From Gemmatimonas sp. (GTDB lineage: Bacteria > Gemmatimonadota > Gemmatimonadetes > Gemmatimonadales > Gemmatimonadaceae): a DNA stretch of 32,219 nucleotides. Positions 6,998 through 15,636 of this stretch are shown one piece after another (positions within the stretch are counted from its first letter, which is position 1; every line of letters begins with the position of its first letter). Made by a program: the position numbers and the translations under genes. The DNA lies in contig JAJKIV010000178.1 in assembly GCA_021154285.1 (NCBI GenBank), forward strand, positions 1 to 32,219, given 5' to 3'. The notes beneath the pieces were generated by a model. The model was given only the letters and a program-made list of their open reading frames with translations, ran no database searches and had not been told where the DNA came from.

Positions 6998-8705
6998 CCC
7001 GCCCGCGGTCATCCACCATCGGCAGGTGGATGTGCTCTCGCGCTGCGGTCTCGACGGCAAGCTCATAACCGGCATCAGCGTGGCGCGCGACGCCAATGCC
7101 CGGATCGTTGGTCAGCACTCGCTCGAGCCTAACGCGCATCTCGGGCGTCCCGTCCGCGACGATCACCTGCCCCGCATGCAGCGAGTTACCAATGCCGACG
7201 CCGCCGCCGTGGTGGAACGACACCCAGCTCGCCCCGCTCGCGACATTCACCAGCGCGTTGAGGATCGCCCAATCGGCGATGGCGTCGCTTCCGTCCTTCA
7301 TCGCTTCGGTCTCCCGGAATGGCGACGCCACGCTGCCCGTATCGAGGTGGTCACGGCCAATGACAATCGGCGCCGAAAGCTCGCCGCGCGCCACGAGGTC
7401 GTTGAGCGCGATGCCGAATCGCGCACGCTCACCTTGCCCCAGCCAGCAGATGCGCGCGGGCAATCCCTGGAACTGCACCGTCTCGCGCGCCATGGTGATC
7501 CATCGGCGGAGGTGTGCGTTCTCGGGGAACAATTCGAGCACCAGCTCATCAGTGCGATAGATGTCTTCGGGGTCGCCCGAGAGTGCTACCCAGCGGAACG
7601 GCCCCTTCCCTTCACAGAAGAGCGGACGGATGTACTCGGGGACGAACCCCGGGAACGCGAACGCGTAGGCCACACCGGCGTCGAACGCGACCGTGCGAAT
7701 GTTGTTTCCGTAATCGAACGTCACGGCGCCGCGACGCTGCATCTCGAGCATCGCGTTCACATGCGCGACGATCGACGCCGTTGCGCGGCGGATGTACTCC
7801 TCGGGCGCCGATCGCCGCAGTTTTCCAGCATCGGCCAGCGTCAGCCCGCTCGGCACATACCCGTTGAGCGTATCGTGCGCGCTCGTCTGATCGGTCACGA
7901 CGTCGGGCGTTACGCCACGCCTCACCAGCTCGGGTAAGATCGTCGCCGCGTTCCCAACGAGGCCAACCGAGAGCGGACGTTTGGCATCCACTGCTTCGCG
8001 GATCCACGCCAGCGCTTCATCGAGCTCGGCGGTCTTTCGATCCAGATACCGTGTGGCAAGTCGCTTATCGATTCGTGATTCGTCGACGTCCACACCGAGG
8101 AACGCCGCACCGTTCAGCGTTGCCGCGAGCGGCTGCGCTCCGCCCATCCCGCCAAGTCCGGCGGTCAGCACGAAACGGCCGGCCAGCGTTCCGTCGAAAT
8201 GCCGTTGCCCAACTGCCCCGAACGTCTCGTACGTGCCCTGCAGGATGCCCTGGCTGCCGATGTAGATCCACGACCCCGCGGTCATCTGCCCGTACATCGT
8301 GAGACCGAGACGTTCGAGCTCGCGGAATTTCTCCCACGTCGCCCACCGCCCGACGAGATTGCTGTTCGCGATCAGCACGCGGGGCGCACTCGGCTGCGTA
8401 CGAAAAACCGCCACGGGCTTTCCGCTCTGCACGAGCAGCGTCTCGTCGGCGTCCAACCGGCGCAGTGACGCGACGATCGCATCGAACGCCTCCCACGACC
8501 GTGCCGCGCGACCCGTTCCGCCGTACACGACAAGATCGTCAGGCCGCTCGGCGACGTCGGGGTCGAGGTTGTTCATCAGCATGCGCAGGGCTGCTTCCTG
8601 CTGCCAGCCCTTGCACGACAATGCTGTGCCCCGAGGCGCCCTAACGAGTCGCGCGCCGCGCGGCGTGGATTCGGTCGGTCGCGTGGCAACGGATGAAACG
8701 GTCAT
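6960..8705 (-). CDS. hutU: Urocanate hydratase (urocanase)
   Basis: A 581-residue enzyme that adds water to urocanate to give imidazolonepropionate, using tightly bound NAD+ as an electrophile. It shows the Rossmann-like [10 protein letters not shown] segment, the YGNNIR motif and the active-site region [12 protein letters not shown] containing the conserved cysteine. I start it at the ATG at 8705 ([10 protein letters not shown]), which overlaps the hutH TGA (ATGA). The 81 residues upstream in the ORF-track entry are out-of-frame hutH sequence. Typical urocanases are about 550-560 aa. The extra length is a 15-20 residue N-terminal extension plus a C-terminal tail (about the last dozen residues) encoded by repeat element B. 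It acts between HutH and HutI in the same transcript. Confidence 0.96.
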   Translation of the reverse strand: MTVSSVATRPTESTPRGARLVRAPRGTALSCKGWQQEAALRMLMNNLDPDVAERPDDLVVYGGTGRAARSWEAFDAIVASLRRLDADETLLVQSGKPVAVFRTQPSAPRVLIANSNLVGRWATWEKFRELERLGLTMYGQMTAGSWIYIGSQGILQGTYETFGAVGQRHFDGTLAGRFVLTAGLGGMGGAQPLAATLNGAAFLGVDVDESRIDKRLATRYLDRKTAELDEALAWIREAVDAKRPLSVGLVGNAATILPELVRRGVTPDVVTDQTSAHDTLNGYVPSGLTLADAGKLRRSAPEEYIRRATASIVAHVNAMLEMQRRGAVTFDYGNNIRTVAFDAGVAYAFAFPGFVPEYIRPLFCEGKGPFRWVALSGDPEDIYRTDELVLELFPENAHLRRWITMARETVQFQGLPARICWLGQGERARFGIALNDLVARGELSAPIVIGRDHLDTGSVASPFRETEAMKDGSDAIADWAILNALVNVASGASWVSFHHGGGVGIGNSLHAGQVIVADGTPEMRVRLERVLTNDPGIGVARHADAGYELAVETAAREHIHLPMVDDRGRAGNGQQGTGNGL

Positions 8706-10225
8706 GCGATGGCCATGGCGACATTGGTGAAGCGTCCCGCCGCGACGGCGCGGGCGAGCGCGGCAATATCTGGAGCAAGGACTCGGTCCTGCTCGAGCGG
8801 CTGAACGAGCTCGCGTACCACGGTAACGGCTTCCTCGACAGCACGGGCCGCTCGCAGTGGCCTCCGGTACTCGACTCCCTGCGCCGCGCACATGAGCTCG
8901 ATGCCCATGACGTGCTGCACGTTGCGCACCACGCGCTGGAGCTTCCACGCGGCACCCATGGCCATGGGGACGACATCTTCCTTGCTTCCGTCGGTGGGGA
9001 TCGTATCAACGCTCGCCGGGTGAGACAGCACTTTGCACTCGCTCGCCAGCGCAGCCGCGGTCACCTGTGCCATCATGAAGCCCGAGCACACGCCCGCGTC
9101 GCGCGTAAGAAACGGCGGCAACCCCTGATTGAGGTCCGGGTGCACCAGGCGATCGATGCGCCGCTCGGCGATGGTCGCGAGGTTCGTGAGCGCGATCGCG
9201 AGCACGTCGAGTGCGAGTGCGACGGCCTGTCCGTGAAAGTTGCCGCCACTCAACAGTTCGCCGTTCTCGAACACCAGCGGGTTGTCCGTTGCGGCATTGA
9301 GCTCACGGCTCACGAGTGACTCGGCGAACTCGATGGCGTCGCCAACGGGACCGTGCACCTGCGGCATGCATCGCAGCGCGTACGCGTCCTGGACACGGGG
9401 ATCACCGTAGCGATGCGATTCCCGGATTTCACTGTGCGCGAGCAGCTCTCGCAGGAGCGCTGCCGATCGCTGCTGGCCGGCCTGCCCGCGCGCTTCGTGA
9501 ATACGCGCATCGAACGCGACCGGCGTGCCTAACAGCGCCTCCAGCGACATGGCACCGGCGACGTGCGCCGTGATCCAGAGGCGCAGCGCGTCCGAGACCG
9601 CGAGCGCGGCGATCGCCGTGTGCGCCTGTGTGCCGTTGATGAGCGTGATCCCCTCCTTCGGGCCGAGCGCGAGCGGCGCGAGGCCGTGGCGACGCAGCAT
9701 GTCGGATGCTGGACCACTTGTCGCGTCGTCGTACAGCTCGCCCTCGCCGATCATCGCCAGCCCCAGATGCGCAAGCGGTGCGAGATCGCCACTCGCACCG
9801 ACACTGCCCTGCTCCGGGATCGGCGGCCACAGCCCGGCGTTGAGCATGGCGACGAGCAGCTCGGGAAGCTGCGGTCTCGCGCCCGAGTAGCCCTTCGCCA
9901 GGACGTTCGCCCGGAGCAGCATCATGGCGCGCGTTGCCTCACGAGTCAGGTTCTGCCCGACGCCCGACGCGTGACTGCGCACCAGGTTGACCTGCAGATC
10001 CGCGAGACGCTCCGGCGGTATGGCGACCTCGGACAGCTTGCCGAAGCCGGTGGTCACGCCGTACACGACCTCGCGATCACGAACGATGCGGTCGACGTGG
10101 TGGTGCGCTCGCAGCATTCGATCGCGCGCATCGCCGGCCAACGAAACGTCGCGACCACCTCGCGCAACGGCCTCGACGTCGGCGATGGTGAGTGACCGCC
10201 CGTCGAGCATCACAGGTTCATTCAT
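8702..10225 (-). CDS. hutH: Histidine ammonia-lyase
   Basis: A 507-residue lyase that removes ammonia from L-histidine to give urocanate. The self-forming MIO cofactor arises from Ala-Ser-Gly in [16 protein letters not shown] (about residues 144-146), and the N-terminal YGVTTGFG motif is present. FHGQ (in [14 protein letters not shown]) and the TDNPLV segment are also conserved in the family. I prefer the ATG at 10225 ([14 protein letters not shown]) over the TTG at 10255 in the ORF track, as family members begin about here. It is the first hut gene, 58 bases after the lptD-like stop, and its stop overlaps the hutU start. No HutC-like regulator gene lies nearby, and the control site is not obvious apart from the inverted repeat just upstream. 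Confidence 0.96.
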   Translation of the reverse strand: MNEPVMLDGRSLTIADVEAVARGGRDVSLAGDARDRMLRAHHHVDRIVRDREVVYGVTTGFGKLSEVAIPPERLADLQVNLVRSHASGVGQNLTREATRAMMLLRANVLAKGYSGARPQLPELLVAMLNAGLWPPIPEQGSVGASGDLAPLAHLGLAMIGEGELYDDATSGPASDMLRRHGLAPLALGPKEGITLINGTQAHTAIAALAVSDALRLWITAHVAGAMSLEALLGTPVAFDARIHEARGQAGQQRSAALLRELLAHSEIRESHRYGDPRVQDAYALRCMPQVHGPVGDAIEFAESLVSRELNAATDNPLVFENGELLSGGNFHGQAVALALDVLAIALTNLATIAERRIDRLVHPDLNQGLPPFLTRDAGVCSGFMMAQVTAAALASECKVLSHPASVDTIPTDGSKEDVVPMAMGAAWKLQRVVRNVQHVMGIELMCAAQGVEYRRPLRAARAVEEAVTVVRELVQPLEQDRVLAPDIAALARAVAAGRFTNVAMAIA

Positions 10226-10228
10226 GGC

Positions 10229-10278
10229 CGGAATGTCGGGACGCGGTGTGCGCAAGGCAAGCGCCCGGCATCATTCCG
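10229..10278. promoter_or_regulatory. Inverted repeat between lptD-like gene and hutH
   Basis: CGGAATG at 10229-10235 is matched by CATTCCG at 10272-10278, spanning almost the whole 58-base gap before the hutH start. It could be a weak stem separating the envelope operon from the hut genes, or an operator. No run of T follows, and a seven-base match across 36 bases can occur by chance, so this is tentative. Confidence 0.25.
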
Positions 10279-10283
10279 AGCAC

Positions 10284-13200
10284 TTACTGAAAGCCCCCCG
10301 GCGTTCGCCCGTAGCTGCGCCTGTCGTAATTGAACTTCAGATCCGGTTGCGCGCGTAGCGCAATGAAGAAGTTGAACGCGAAGTTGCCGTTAGGGGACTG
10401 CGTGAATGCAAAGATTGCGTCCCAGTCATGCATCTCGCGGCGCAGCGACACGGTGTGCATCCCGAACTCATGTCGCACGAAGTCGTAGTTCGTCGTCCAC
10501 TGCATCGCCCACTTCGGCGTTATGCTGAAGCGAGTCGATCCCTGGATGTTCTGCGTCGGGGGGCTTTGATAGACCTGGCTGCCACCGGTCGTCGGCGCAT
10601 ACGGATCCTGCACGCCAGGCGTCGTGGTGTGCTGCTGGATGCACTGGTCATACGCGAACGGGTCGACGGTCTGCAGATACGCGCACTGCTGCTGCGGATT
10701 GACCACGATCGCATTCGGGTTCGGACGGAACTGCTGTTGGCTGTACGTCAGATCTATCTGCCATCCTGAGCCAACACCTGAGAACTGCTCGCGCATCCGC
10801 GTCGCCGTGTTGACGCTTCCTGCGATCTTCTGCCGGGCCAGCGAGCTCCGTCCCGCCGAGTCGGTCGTGCCAACTCCGGCCACGGGCGTTGATTGCGCCG
10901 TTCCGTTGAGATCGTAACCGAAGAGCCGAGCGAGCGCGGCGACGAGACCGGATTGTCGGTTGAGCGACAGCGACCCGCGAACTGACTCGCGGAACGGCTT
11001 GAACTGCGCAGTGTCGCTCGTTCGCGGATCGCCGGCGAACAACGAGTAGTCGACGCCGATGTCGAATCCAGGCAGGAGGTCGGACCGTGCAGTGTATCCG
11101 AACCGCGGTGTCACGAACCCCGACTTTCCGGTGCGACGCGCGCGGAGAATGTCATACTCCAGCGAGGTGAAGTTCAGCGAGAGCAGCTTCACGCGCTTCT
11201 TCGACTCGTCGCTCACCGTATCGCTCTTGCCGCGCAGCTTTCCTTCGATGTTCGTCGCCAGCGTTAGGCTTACGATGTTCTGGGCCTGCGACGCGATGTA
11301 TCCCTGACGCGTTTGGTTGGTGGCGCGGAGAAACTCGTCGCTGACCGTCGCCTCCCCGGCATAGCTGTACGAGATCACCGGTGAGATCGAGTGCCGGAAC
11401 CGCTCGACGGGTCCGAAGCCCGGGAACAACCCGAAAAACGTCGGTGACATCGACAAGCCCCAACGCGGCCGCTTCGCCTGTCGGATGAATCCGCCGTTCG
11501 AGAACTCGCTGCGCAACATGAAGGCATGCGGGTCGACGTTCTCGAAGCTGACCGACGGCGTGAGCTTCCAACTCGACTGGAAGAAGCTCGGGAGGTTGAT
11601 CCCGGTCGTCCAGTCGAGCGTCGTCAGGAAGTCTCGGTCATAGGTGATCGTCTGCTTCTTCGACGAATCCGCGGGGTCGAACACCGTCTTCGTGAACGGG
11701 AAGTCGTTCAGGTTATCGGCGAACCTGAACGAGTTCGTCCAGGTGAATCCGCCAATCTTGATCGGCGTATCGAAGCTCGCGCTCGTTTGTCGCGTGCTCT
11801 GATCGAGCTTGACGCTATCGACGCCGATGCCATTCAGGTTCGGCCGATAGGCGTACAGGTTGTTGCCTGTCTGGTCGATGTGCAGGGACTGACGGCTGCT
11901 GGCCTGGAGACTCGGCGTCCACGTCAGCCAGCTCGCGAAGTTGATCGGCTTGCTCGCGAGGTTGAGGCTCGGGAATTCCTGGTCGACCTGTTGGCGCCCC
12001 GGATACTGCTTTCGCGATCCACCAATGCCCAACTGAAACGCGCCGACCTGCTGCTGGTAGTTCAGTCGGGAATCGATCGTGGCGAGCGCGTTGTACGGGT
12101 TGAACGTGTTCTGTCGCTGAAGAGTAGTGCTCGACGCGTAGTTCAGGTTCATCGTCAAGCGGCTCTTTTGCGAGAACTGCTGGTCGTGGCTCCAGGAGTA
12201 CGTTTGGTTCTTGAGCCCATCGCTCTGCGTCAGGAACGACACGTCGATACCGCCGCTCAGGAACCGGTTGAGCCATCGGTAATCAAAGCTGCCCTTGTAG
12301 CGCGTCCAGCCCGGGTCACCCGGCGTCGCGCCGGCGCTGCTTCGCCAGTCCATCGCGACCTGGGCATCGTAGTAGTCGCTGAGTGCGAAGTAGTAGCCAA
12401 GGTCCTCGATGGTGCGGCGGTAGTCAGGGCTGTTGCGAACGATGTCGCTGACTCCGAACCGCGGCGGAATTACTCCGCTGCGTCGACCCGAGCGAAGATC
12501 CTGGAACACGAACGGCAACCAGAACACCGGCACGTCGCCGATGTACAACACAGCAGGTCGCGCCACCATCACGTCCTTCGAGATGACTTTCATCTCCTTG
12601 GACGCGAAGTGATAGTGCGGCGTGGTATCCGTGCAGCTCGTGATCCAGCCGTCCTTCGCGTAGAACGCGTTCTTCTTCGCGGCTGTCGAGTCGTTCTTGA
12701 ACCCGGTCACCTTGCCGTGTACGACCCACACCTGGCCGCTGTTCACCGACGTCGTCACGCCATACGCCTTACCACGGCGCGACGCCACGTCGTACTGGAT
12801 GCGCCTCGCGCGAATGTCATCCTGCGCGCCTGAGGGATCCTGAAGCACGACCTCGCCGGTGTCTTTCGCCACCGCCGTCACGAGGTCGAGCGAGTCGTCA
12901 TAGACGACGGTATCACCAACGAGCACGGCATCGGGTCGACCGACAGCCGCCTTCCCTTCCAGCTTGATCGTTCGATCCTGCGCCTGCAGCTCGACGCGCT
13001 GTCCCTGATACTTCGTGGGTGTGTACCCTTCTCGCTTCAACAGCTCGTTCATGACGGAGTCGGGCTCTGCCCATTCGACTCTCAGCTTCGCAGTGCTGTC
13101 GGAGTTCAGGCTGTCGCGACGTGCTCGGGTCGTGTCTCCGGGCGCGCGGATCGTGTCGCCCCGCGCACGAGTGGTGTCGCGTCGCGCTGTCGTGTCGCGA

Positions 13201-13310
13201 CGCACCTGAGCGCTTGCGTCCGCGGGCAGGGCAACCGCCACGCCGACCAGGGCCAGCATCCCGATCGCGAGCCATGCGCGCCTAACGATCACGCGCCGGA
13301 GAGCGATCAC
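10284..13310 (-). CDS. lptD: LptD-like outer-membrane LPS assembly protein (OstA family)
   Basis: About 1008 residues with a signal peptide (basic IALRRVIVRRAW, hydrophobic core, cleavage near ADASA/Q). A tandem heptapeptide linker follows (RRDTTRA, RGDTIRA, PGDTTRA), then an OstA/LptA-like jelly-roll segment (about residues 100-280, VELQAQDRTIKLEGKAAVG, DDIRARRIQYDVASRRGKAYG). The remainder is an outer-membrane beta-barrel with alternating aromatic strands (PVFWLPFVFQDLRSGRRSG). LptD inserts lipopolysaccharide into the outer leaflet. The barrel and OstA domains are clear, but true LPS transport is inferred. The GTG at 13310 overlaps the tatC TGA (GTGA), the junction type used elsewhere in this block, and gives a normal signal peptide. 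The ORF-track ATG at 13349 lies inside tatC and adds 13 residues. The C-terminus (GRTPGGFQ) lacks a terminal aromatic residue apart from the penultimate Phe. Confidence 0.85.
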   Translation of the reverse strand: MIALRRVIVRRAWLAIGMLALVGVAVALPADASAQVRRDTTARRDTTRARGDTIRAPGDTTRARRDSLNSDSTAKLRVEWAEPDSVMNELLKREGYTPTKYQGQRVELQAQDRTIKLEGKAAVGRPDAVLVGDTVVYDDSLDLVTAVAKDTGEVVLQDPSGAQDDIRARRIQYDVASRRGKAYGVTTSVNSGQVWVVHGKVTGFKNDSTAAKKNAFYAKDGWITSCTDTTPHYHFASKEMKVISKDVMVARPAVLYIGDVPVFWLPFVFQDLRSGRRSGVIPPRFGVSDIVRNSPDYRRTIEDLGYYFALSDYYDAQVAMDWRSSAGATPGDPGWTRYKGSFDYRWLNRFLSGGIDVSFLTQSDGLKNQTYSWSHDQQFSQKSRLTMNLNYASSTTLQRQNTFNPYNALATIDSRLNYQQQVGAFQLGIGGSRKQYPGRQQVDQEFPSLNLASKPINFASWLTWTPSLQASSRQSLHIDQTGNNLYAYRPNLNGIGVDSVKLDQSTRQTSASFDTPIKIGGFTWTNSFRFADNLNDFPFTKTVFDPADSSKKQTITYDRDFLTTLDWTTGINLPSFFQSSWKLTPSVSFENVDPHAFMLRSEFSNGGFIRQAKRPRWGLSMSPTFFGLFPGFGPVERFRHSISPVISYSYAGEATVSDEFLRATNQTRQGYIASQAQNIVSLTLATNIEGKLRGKSDTVSDESKKRVKLLSLNFTSLEYDILRARRTGKSGFVTPRFGYTARSDLLPGFDIGVDYSLFAGDPRTSDTAQFKPFRESVRGSLSLNRQSGLVAALARLFGYDLNGTAQSTPVAGVGTTDSAGRSSLARQKIAGSVNTATRMREQFSGVGSGWQIDLTYSQQQFRPNPNAIVVNPQQQCAYLQTVDPFAYDQCIQQHTTTPGVQDPYAPTTGGSQVYQSPPTQNIQGSTRFSITPKWAMQWTTNYDFVRHEFGMHTVSLRREMHDWDAIFAFTQSPNGNFAFNFFIALRAQPDLKFNYDRRSYGRTPGGFQ
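13111..13203 (-). repeat. In-frame 21-base tandem repeat (heptapeptide) in lptD-like gene
   Basis: Just after the signal peptide the protein reads RRDTTA, RRDTTRA, RGDTIRA, PGDTTRA, RRDSLNS. This is a seven-residue repeat encoded by imperfect 21-base units. It is charged and probably extended, acting as a periplasmic linker. Copy number may vary between strains because the DNA units are similar. Confidence 0.7.
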
Positions 13311-14176
13311 GGCCCGCGCCACGCACTCGACGAGACGTCTCCTTCCCATGGCTCCGTGTCGAGTCGCTGCGGCTCACCCTCGTTTGCCTTCGCCTCGGCG
13401 GCCTCCTCGGCGGCGCGCTGCGCCTCACGCTTCCGCCGGCGTCGGTACACGACTACGGTGAGCACGACGCTGAGCTCGTAGAGCAGGTACAGCGGCGCGG
13501 CGAGCAGCATGGTCGTCCAGACGAGATCGCCCGGTGACAAGAGAGCGCCCGCGACGACGCACAGAACCACGGCGTGTCGTCGATACCGTCGCAGGAATTC
13601 CGGGGTCACGAGGCCGAGCGTCGCCAACAGCAGAATCACGATCGGCAGTTCGAAACACAGCCCGAACGCGAGCGACATGTTCACCGCGAAGCTGAAGTAC
13701 TCGCGGTACGTGATCATGGGCTCGAGGGCGTCGGTGTTCGCCGCGATCTGCATGAGCCAACTGATCGCGAGCGGCAGCACGACATAGAACGAGAGCGCGA
13801 CGCCCGACACGAACAGCAGGATGGCGCCGAAGATCACCGGCAGCACGACACGCTTCTCGTGCTTGTAGAGCGCGGGCGCGAGGAACGCCCACACCTGATA
13901 CAAGATGATCGGCAGTGCCAGCACGATCCCGATCGTCACCGACGCCGAGATCAGCACCGAGAATGGGTCGGCCGGATGTGTGTACTTGAGCTTGTTCCCG
14001 TGGAGATACGGGAGGATCGGCCCCTCGAGAAATTTGAAGATGTCGAACCGCTGCAGGACGATGAACGCGGCAACCACGCCGAGCACCACGGCGAGCAGCG
14101 ACCAGATGATACGCCATCGGAGTTCCTCGAGGTGATCGAGGAACGGCATCTCCGCGGATTCTTTGGTCGACGCCAT
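13307..14176 (-). CDS. tatC: Sec-independent translocase subunit TatC
   Basis: A 289-residue polytopic inner-membrane protein. The N-terminal MPFLDHLEELRWRI is the diagnostic TatC cytoplasmic motif (FLxHLxELR). Six hydrophobic helices follow, with the conserved FELPI in LAFGLCFELPIVI and the LSPGD segment before the fifth helix. TatC recognises the twin-arginine signal peptide and recruits TatA, whose gene starts at the left edge of this window. The ATG at 14176 is chosen over the GTG one codon earlier because GGGAGG lies five bases upstream. The C-terminal tail (about 40 residues, KREAQRAAEEAAEAKANEG) is charged and longer than usual. The gene follows cpoB and is coupled to the lptD-like gene, an unusual place for tatC. 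Confidence 0.96.
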   Translation of the reverse strand: MASTKESAEMPFLDHLEELRWRIIWSLLAVVLGVVAAFIVLQRFDIFKFLEGPILPYLHGNKLKYTHPADPFSVLISASVTIGIVLALPIILYQVWAFLAPALYKHEKRVVLPVIFGAILLFVSGVALSFYVVLPLAISWLMQIAANTDALEPMITYREYFSFAVNMSLAFGLCFELPIVILLLATLGLVTPEFLRRYRRHAVVLCVVAGALLSPGDLVWTTMLLAAPLYLLYELSVVLTVVVYRRRRKREAQRAAEEAAEAKANEGEPQRLDTEPWEGDVSSSAWRGP

Positions 14177-14197
14177 CACAACCTCCCGGCGCCGCGG

Positions 14198-15004
14198 CTA
14201 TTCGCTACCCTGTCGGAGTTGCTCGCGGGCGAGCGACGCTTCATCGGAGCGCGGGTATTTGTCGATGACGGTCTGGAACGCCTGGCGGGCTTCACTATCG
14301 CGTTTGGCCTTCTGCAGAAAGAGCCCGTGCTTGTAGAGCGCGGTTGCCGCGCGCGGCGCGCTGGGATACTTCGAAACGACCAACGAGAATACCGAGTCGG
14401 CGCCAGACGTGTTCCCTTCGGCCTGTAACGTCTCACCGATGTAATACTGTGCATCCGGTGCGAGATCTGACGTGGGATACTGGTCGAGCAGCGCCTGGAA
14501 TCCACTTCGCGCGGTGCTGTGACTCCCGCGGCTCATCTGGTCGAACGCGAGCTTGTAGAGTGTTGCGGGACCAGGCGCCGCACCAGCCGCGGGCGCGACG
14601 GCCGCCGCTCGTGTGGTATCGCCAGGGACAGCGGGATTCGGCGTGGGCGGCGGCGCGCTCTTCTCCTCGAGATCCCGACGAAGGTCGAGCAGGCGCTGCT
14701 GGCTCGCGCCCGTCAGCTCCTGAATCTGCACCAACTGCTCTTGAATGTTCCGAATATCGCCCTGCGCGTTCGCCTGCCATCGCCCCATGCGCGCGCTCGT
14801 TGCACGCAGCGAGTCGTTGACCTGGGTCAGCGTCGCGGTGACCTGGGCTAACTGTGCTGCGCGGGCGGAGTCCGCCGCCTGCTGCGACGTCCGGAATTTC
14901 GTGAGATCGTCCTGGAGAATGCGGACGTCACTTCGGGTCGCGAAGCACGCACCCGTCGCCAGCGCGAGCGCGACGGGTGCGAGTCGAAGAGCGAAACGAA
15001 TCAT
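14198..15004 (-). CDS. cpoB: Cell division coordinator CpoB / YbgF-like Tol-Pal periplasmic protein
   Basis: A 268-residue exported protein with an N-terminal hydrophobic signal ending at TGAC, possibly a lipoprotein cysteine although the lipobox is weak. A coiled-coil region follows (about 30-110, QDDLTKFRTSQQAADSARAAQ), then a proline-rich linker and C-terminal TPR repeats (about 150-265, YKLAFDQMSRGSHSTARSGFQALLDQYPTSDLAPDAQYYIGE). This is the CpoB/YbgF layout: trimerising coiled coil plus TPR. In Enterobacteria it couples the Tol system to peptidoglycan synthesis during division. It is the last tol gene here, directly after pal (three bases apart, AGGTAGCGA before the ATG), which supports the call. 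Confidence 0.9.
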   Translation of the reverse strand: MIRFALRLAPVALALATGACFATRSDVRILQDDLTKFRTSQQAADSARAAQLAQVTATLTQVNDSLRATSARMGRWQANAQGDIRNIQEQLVQIQELTGASQQRLLDLRRDLEEKSAPPPTPNPAVPGDTTRAAAVAPAAGAAPGPATLYKLAFDQMSRGSHSTARSGFQALLDQYPTSDLAPDAQYYIGETLQAEGNTSGADSVFSLVVSKYPSAPRAATALYKHGLFLQKAKRDSEARQAFQTVIDKYPRSDEASLAREQLRQGSE

Positions 15005-15007
15005 TCG

Positions 15008-15595
15008 CTACCTGCTGGTTGTTTGCACCGCGGTGATCTGGCCGCCCGTGATCTCGAACTCATCGCGCCGATTGCGCGACCAGCAGCCTTCAGACTCATC
15101 GGTGCACGTTGGACGTTCCTCACCGAAGCTTACGATCTCGATCCGACTTCCGTCGATGCCGCGATCGGTGAGATACCGCTTCGCCGCCGCCGCGCGGCGC
15201 TGACCGAGCGCAAGATTGTACTCGTCCGAACCGCGACTGTCCGTGTGACCCGCGATCCGGATCCGAACGGCCGTGTTCTGCGTGAGCACCGGAACCTTGG
15301 CATCGAGCTTCGCGCGCGAATCGTCAGTGATATCAGAACGGTCGAGATCGAAGTAGATCGTCGCGGTCAACGCAGCGGTTGCGGCTCTGATCGCTTCGGC
15401 CTTGGCGGCGTTGTTACGGGCCTCCACGCAGGCGGCATCACAGGTTGGCTGCGCCGGTGCAGGCGGCGGGGCCGGCTGCGGCGCAGGAGCGGGCTGTTCC
15501 GCCGGCGCGGGCGCTACCTCCGGTTTCTTCTTGCAGGCGCCCAGGGCGACGAGAGCGATGACCGACAACGAGACGGCTCGGGAAGCACGATGCAT
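15008..15595 (-). CDS. pal: Peptidoglycan-associated lipoprotein Pal
   Basis: A 195-residue lipoprotein. The signal peptide ends in the lipobox LGAC with the lipidated Cys at about residue 21, followed by a Pro/Ala-rich linker (to about 50). An OmpA-like peptidoglycan-binding domain occupies about 80-190 (IYFDLDRSDITDDSRAKLD, AGHTDSRGSDEYNLALGQRRA, EERPTCTDESEGCWSRNRRDEF). The TDxxGxxxYNxxLGxxRA pattern and the NRRDEF diaminopimelate-binding arginine region are intact. Pal tethers the outer membrane to the wall and is moved by TolB/TolA. Good ribosome-binding site (GGAGAG). It lies 41 bases after tolB. Confidence 0.96.
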   Translation of the reverse strand: MHRASRAVSLSVIALVALGACKKKPEVAPAPAEQPAPAPQPAPPPAPAQPTCDAACVEARNNAAKAEAIRAATAALTATIYFDLDRSDITDDSRAKLDAKVPVLTQNTAVRIRIAGHTDSRGSDEYNLALGQRRAAAAKRYLTDRGIDGSRIEIVSFGEERPTCTDESEGCWSRNRRDEFEITGGQITAVQTTSR

Positions 15596-15636
15596 GATCT
15601 CTCCGAATTACAGGGGCAGGAAGGAAGTGAAATGGT

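Noticed and set aside
8706-8948. N-terminal extension of hutU in the ORF track
   Set aside because: It is out-of-frame hutH sequence; the ATG overlapping the hutH stop is the natural start.
11526-12833. Plus-strand ORF of 435 aa across the lptD-like gene
   Set aside because: Composition is dominated by Arg, Val, Glu and Ala, with no domain. The minus strand has a signal peptide, OstA region and barrel.
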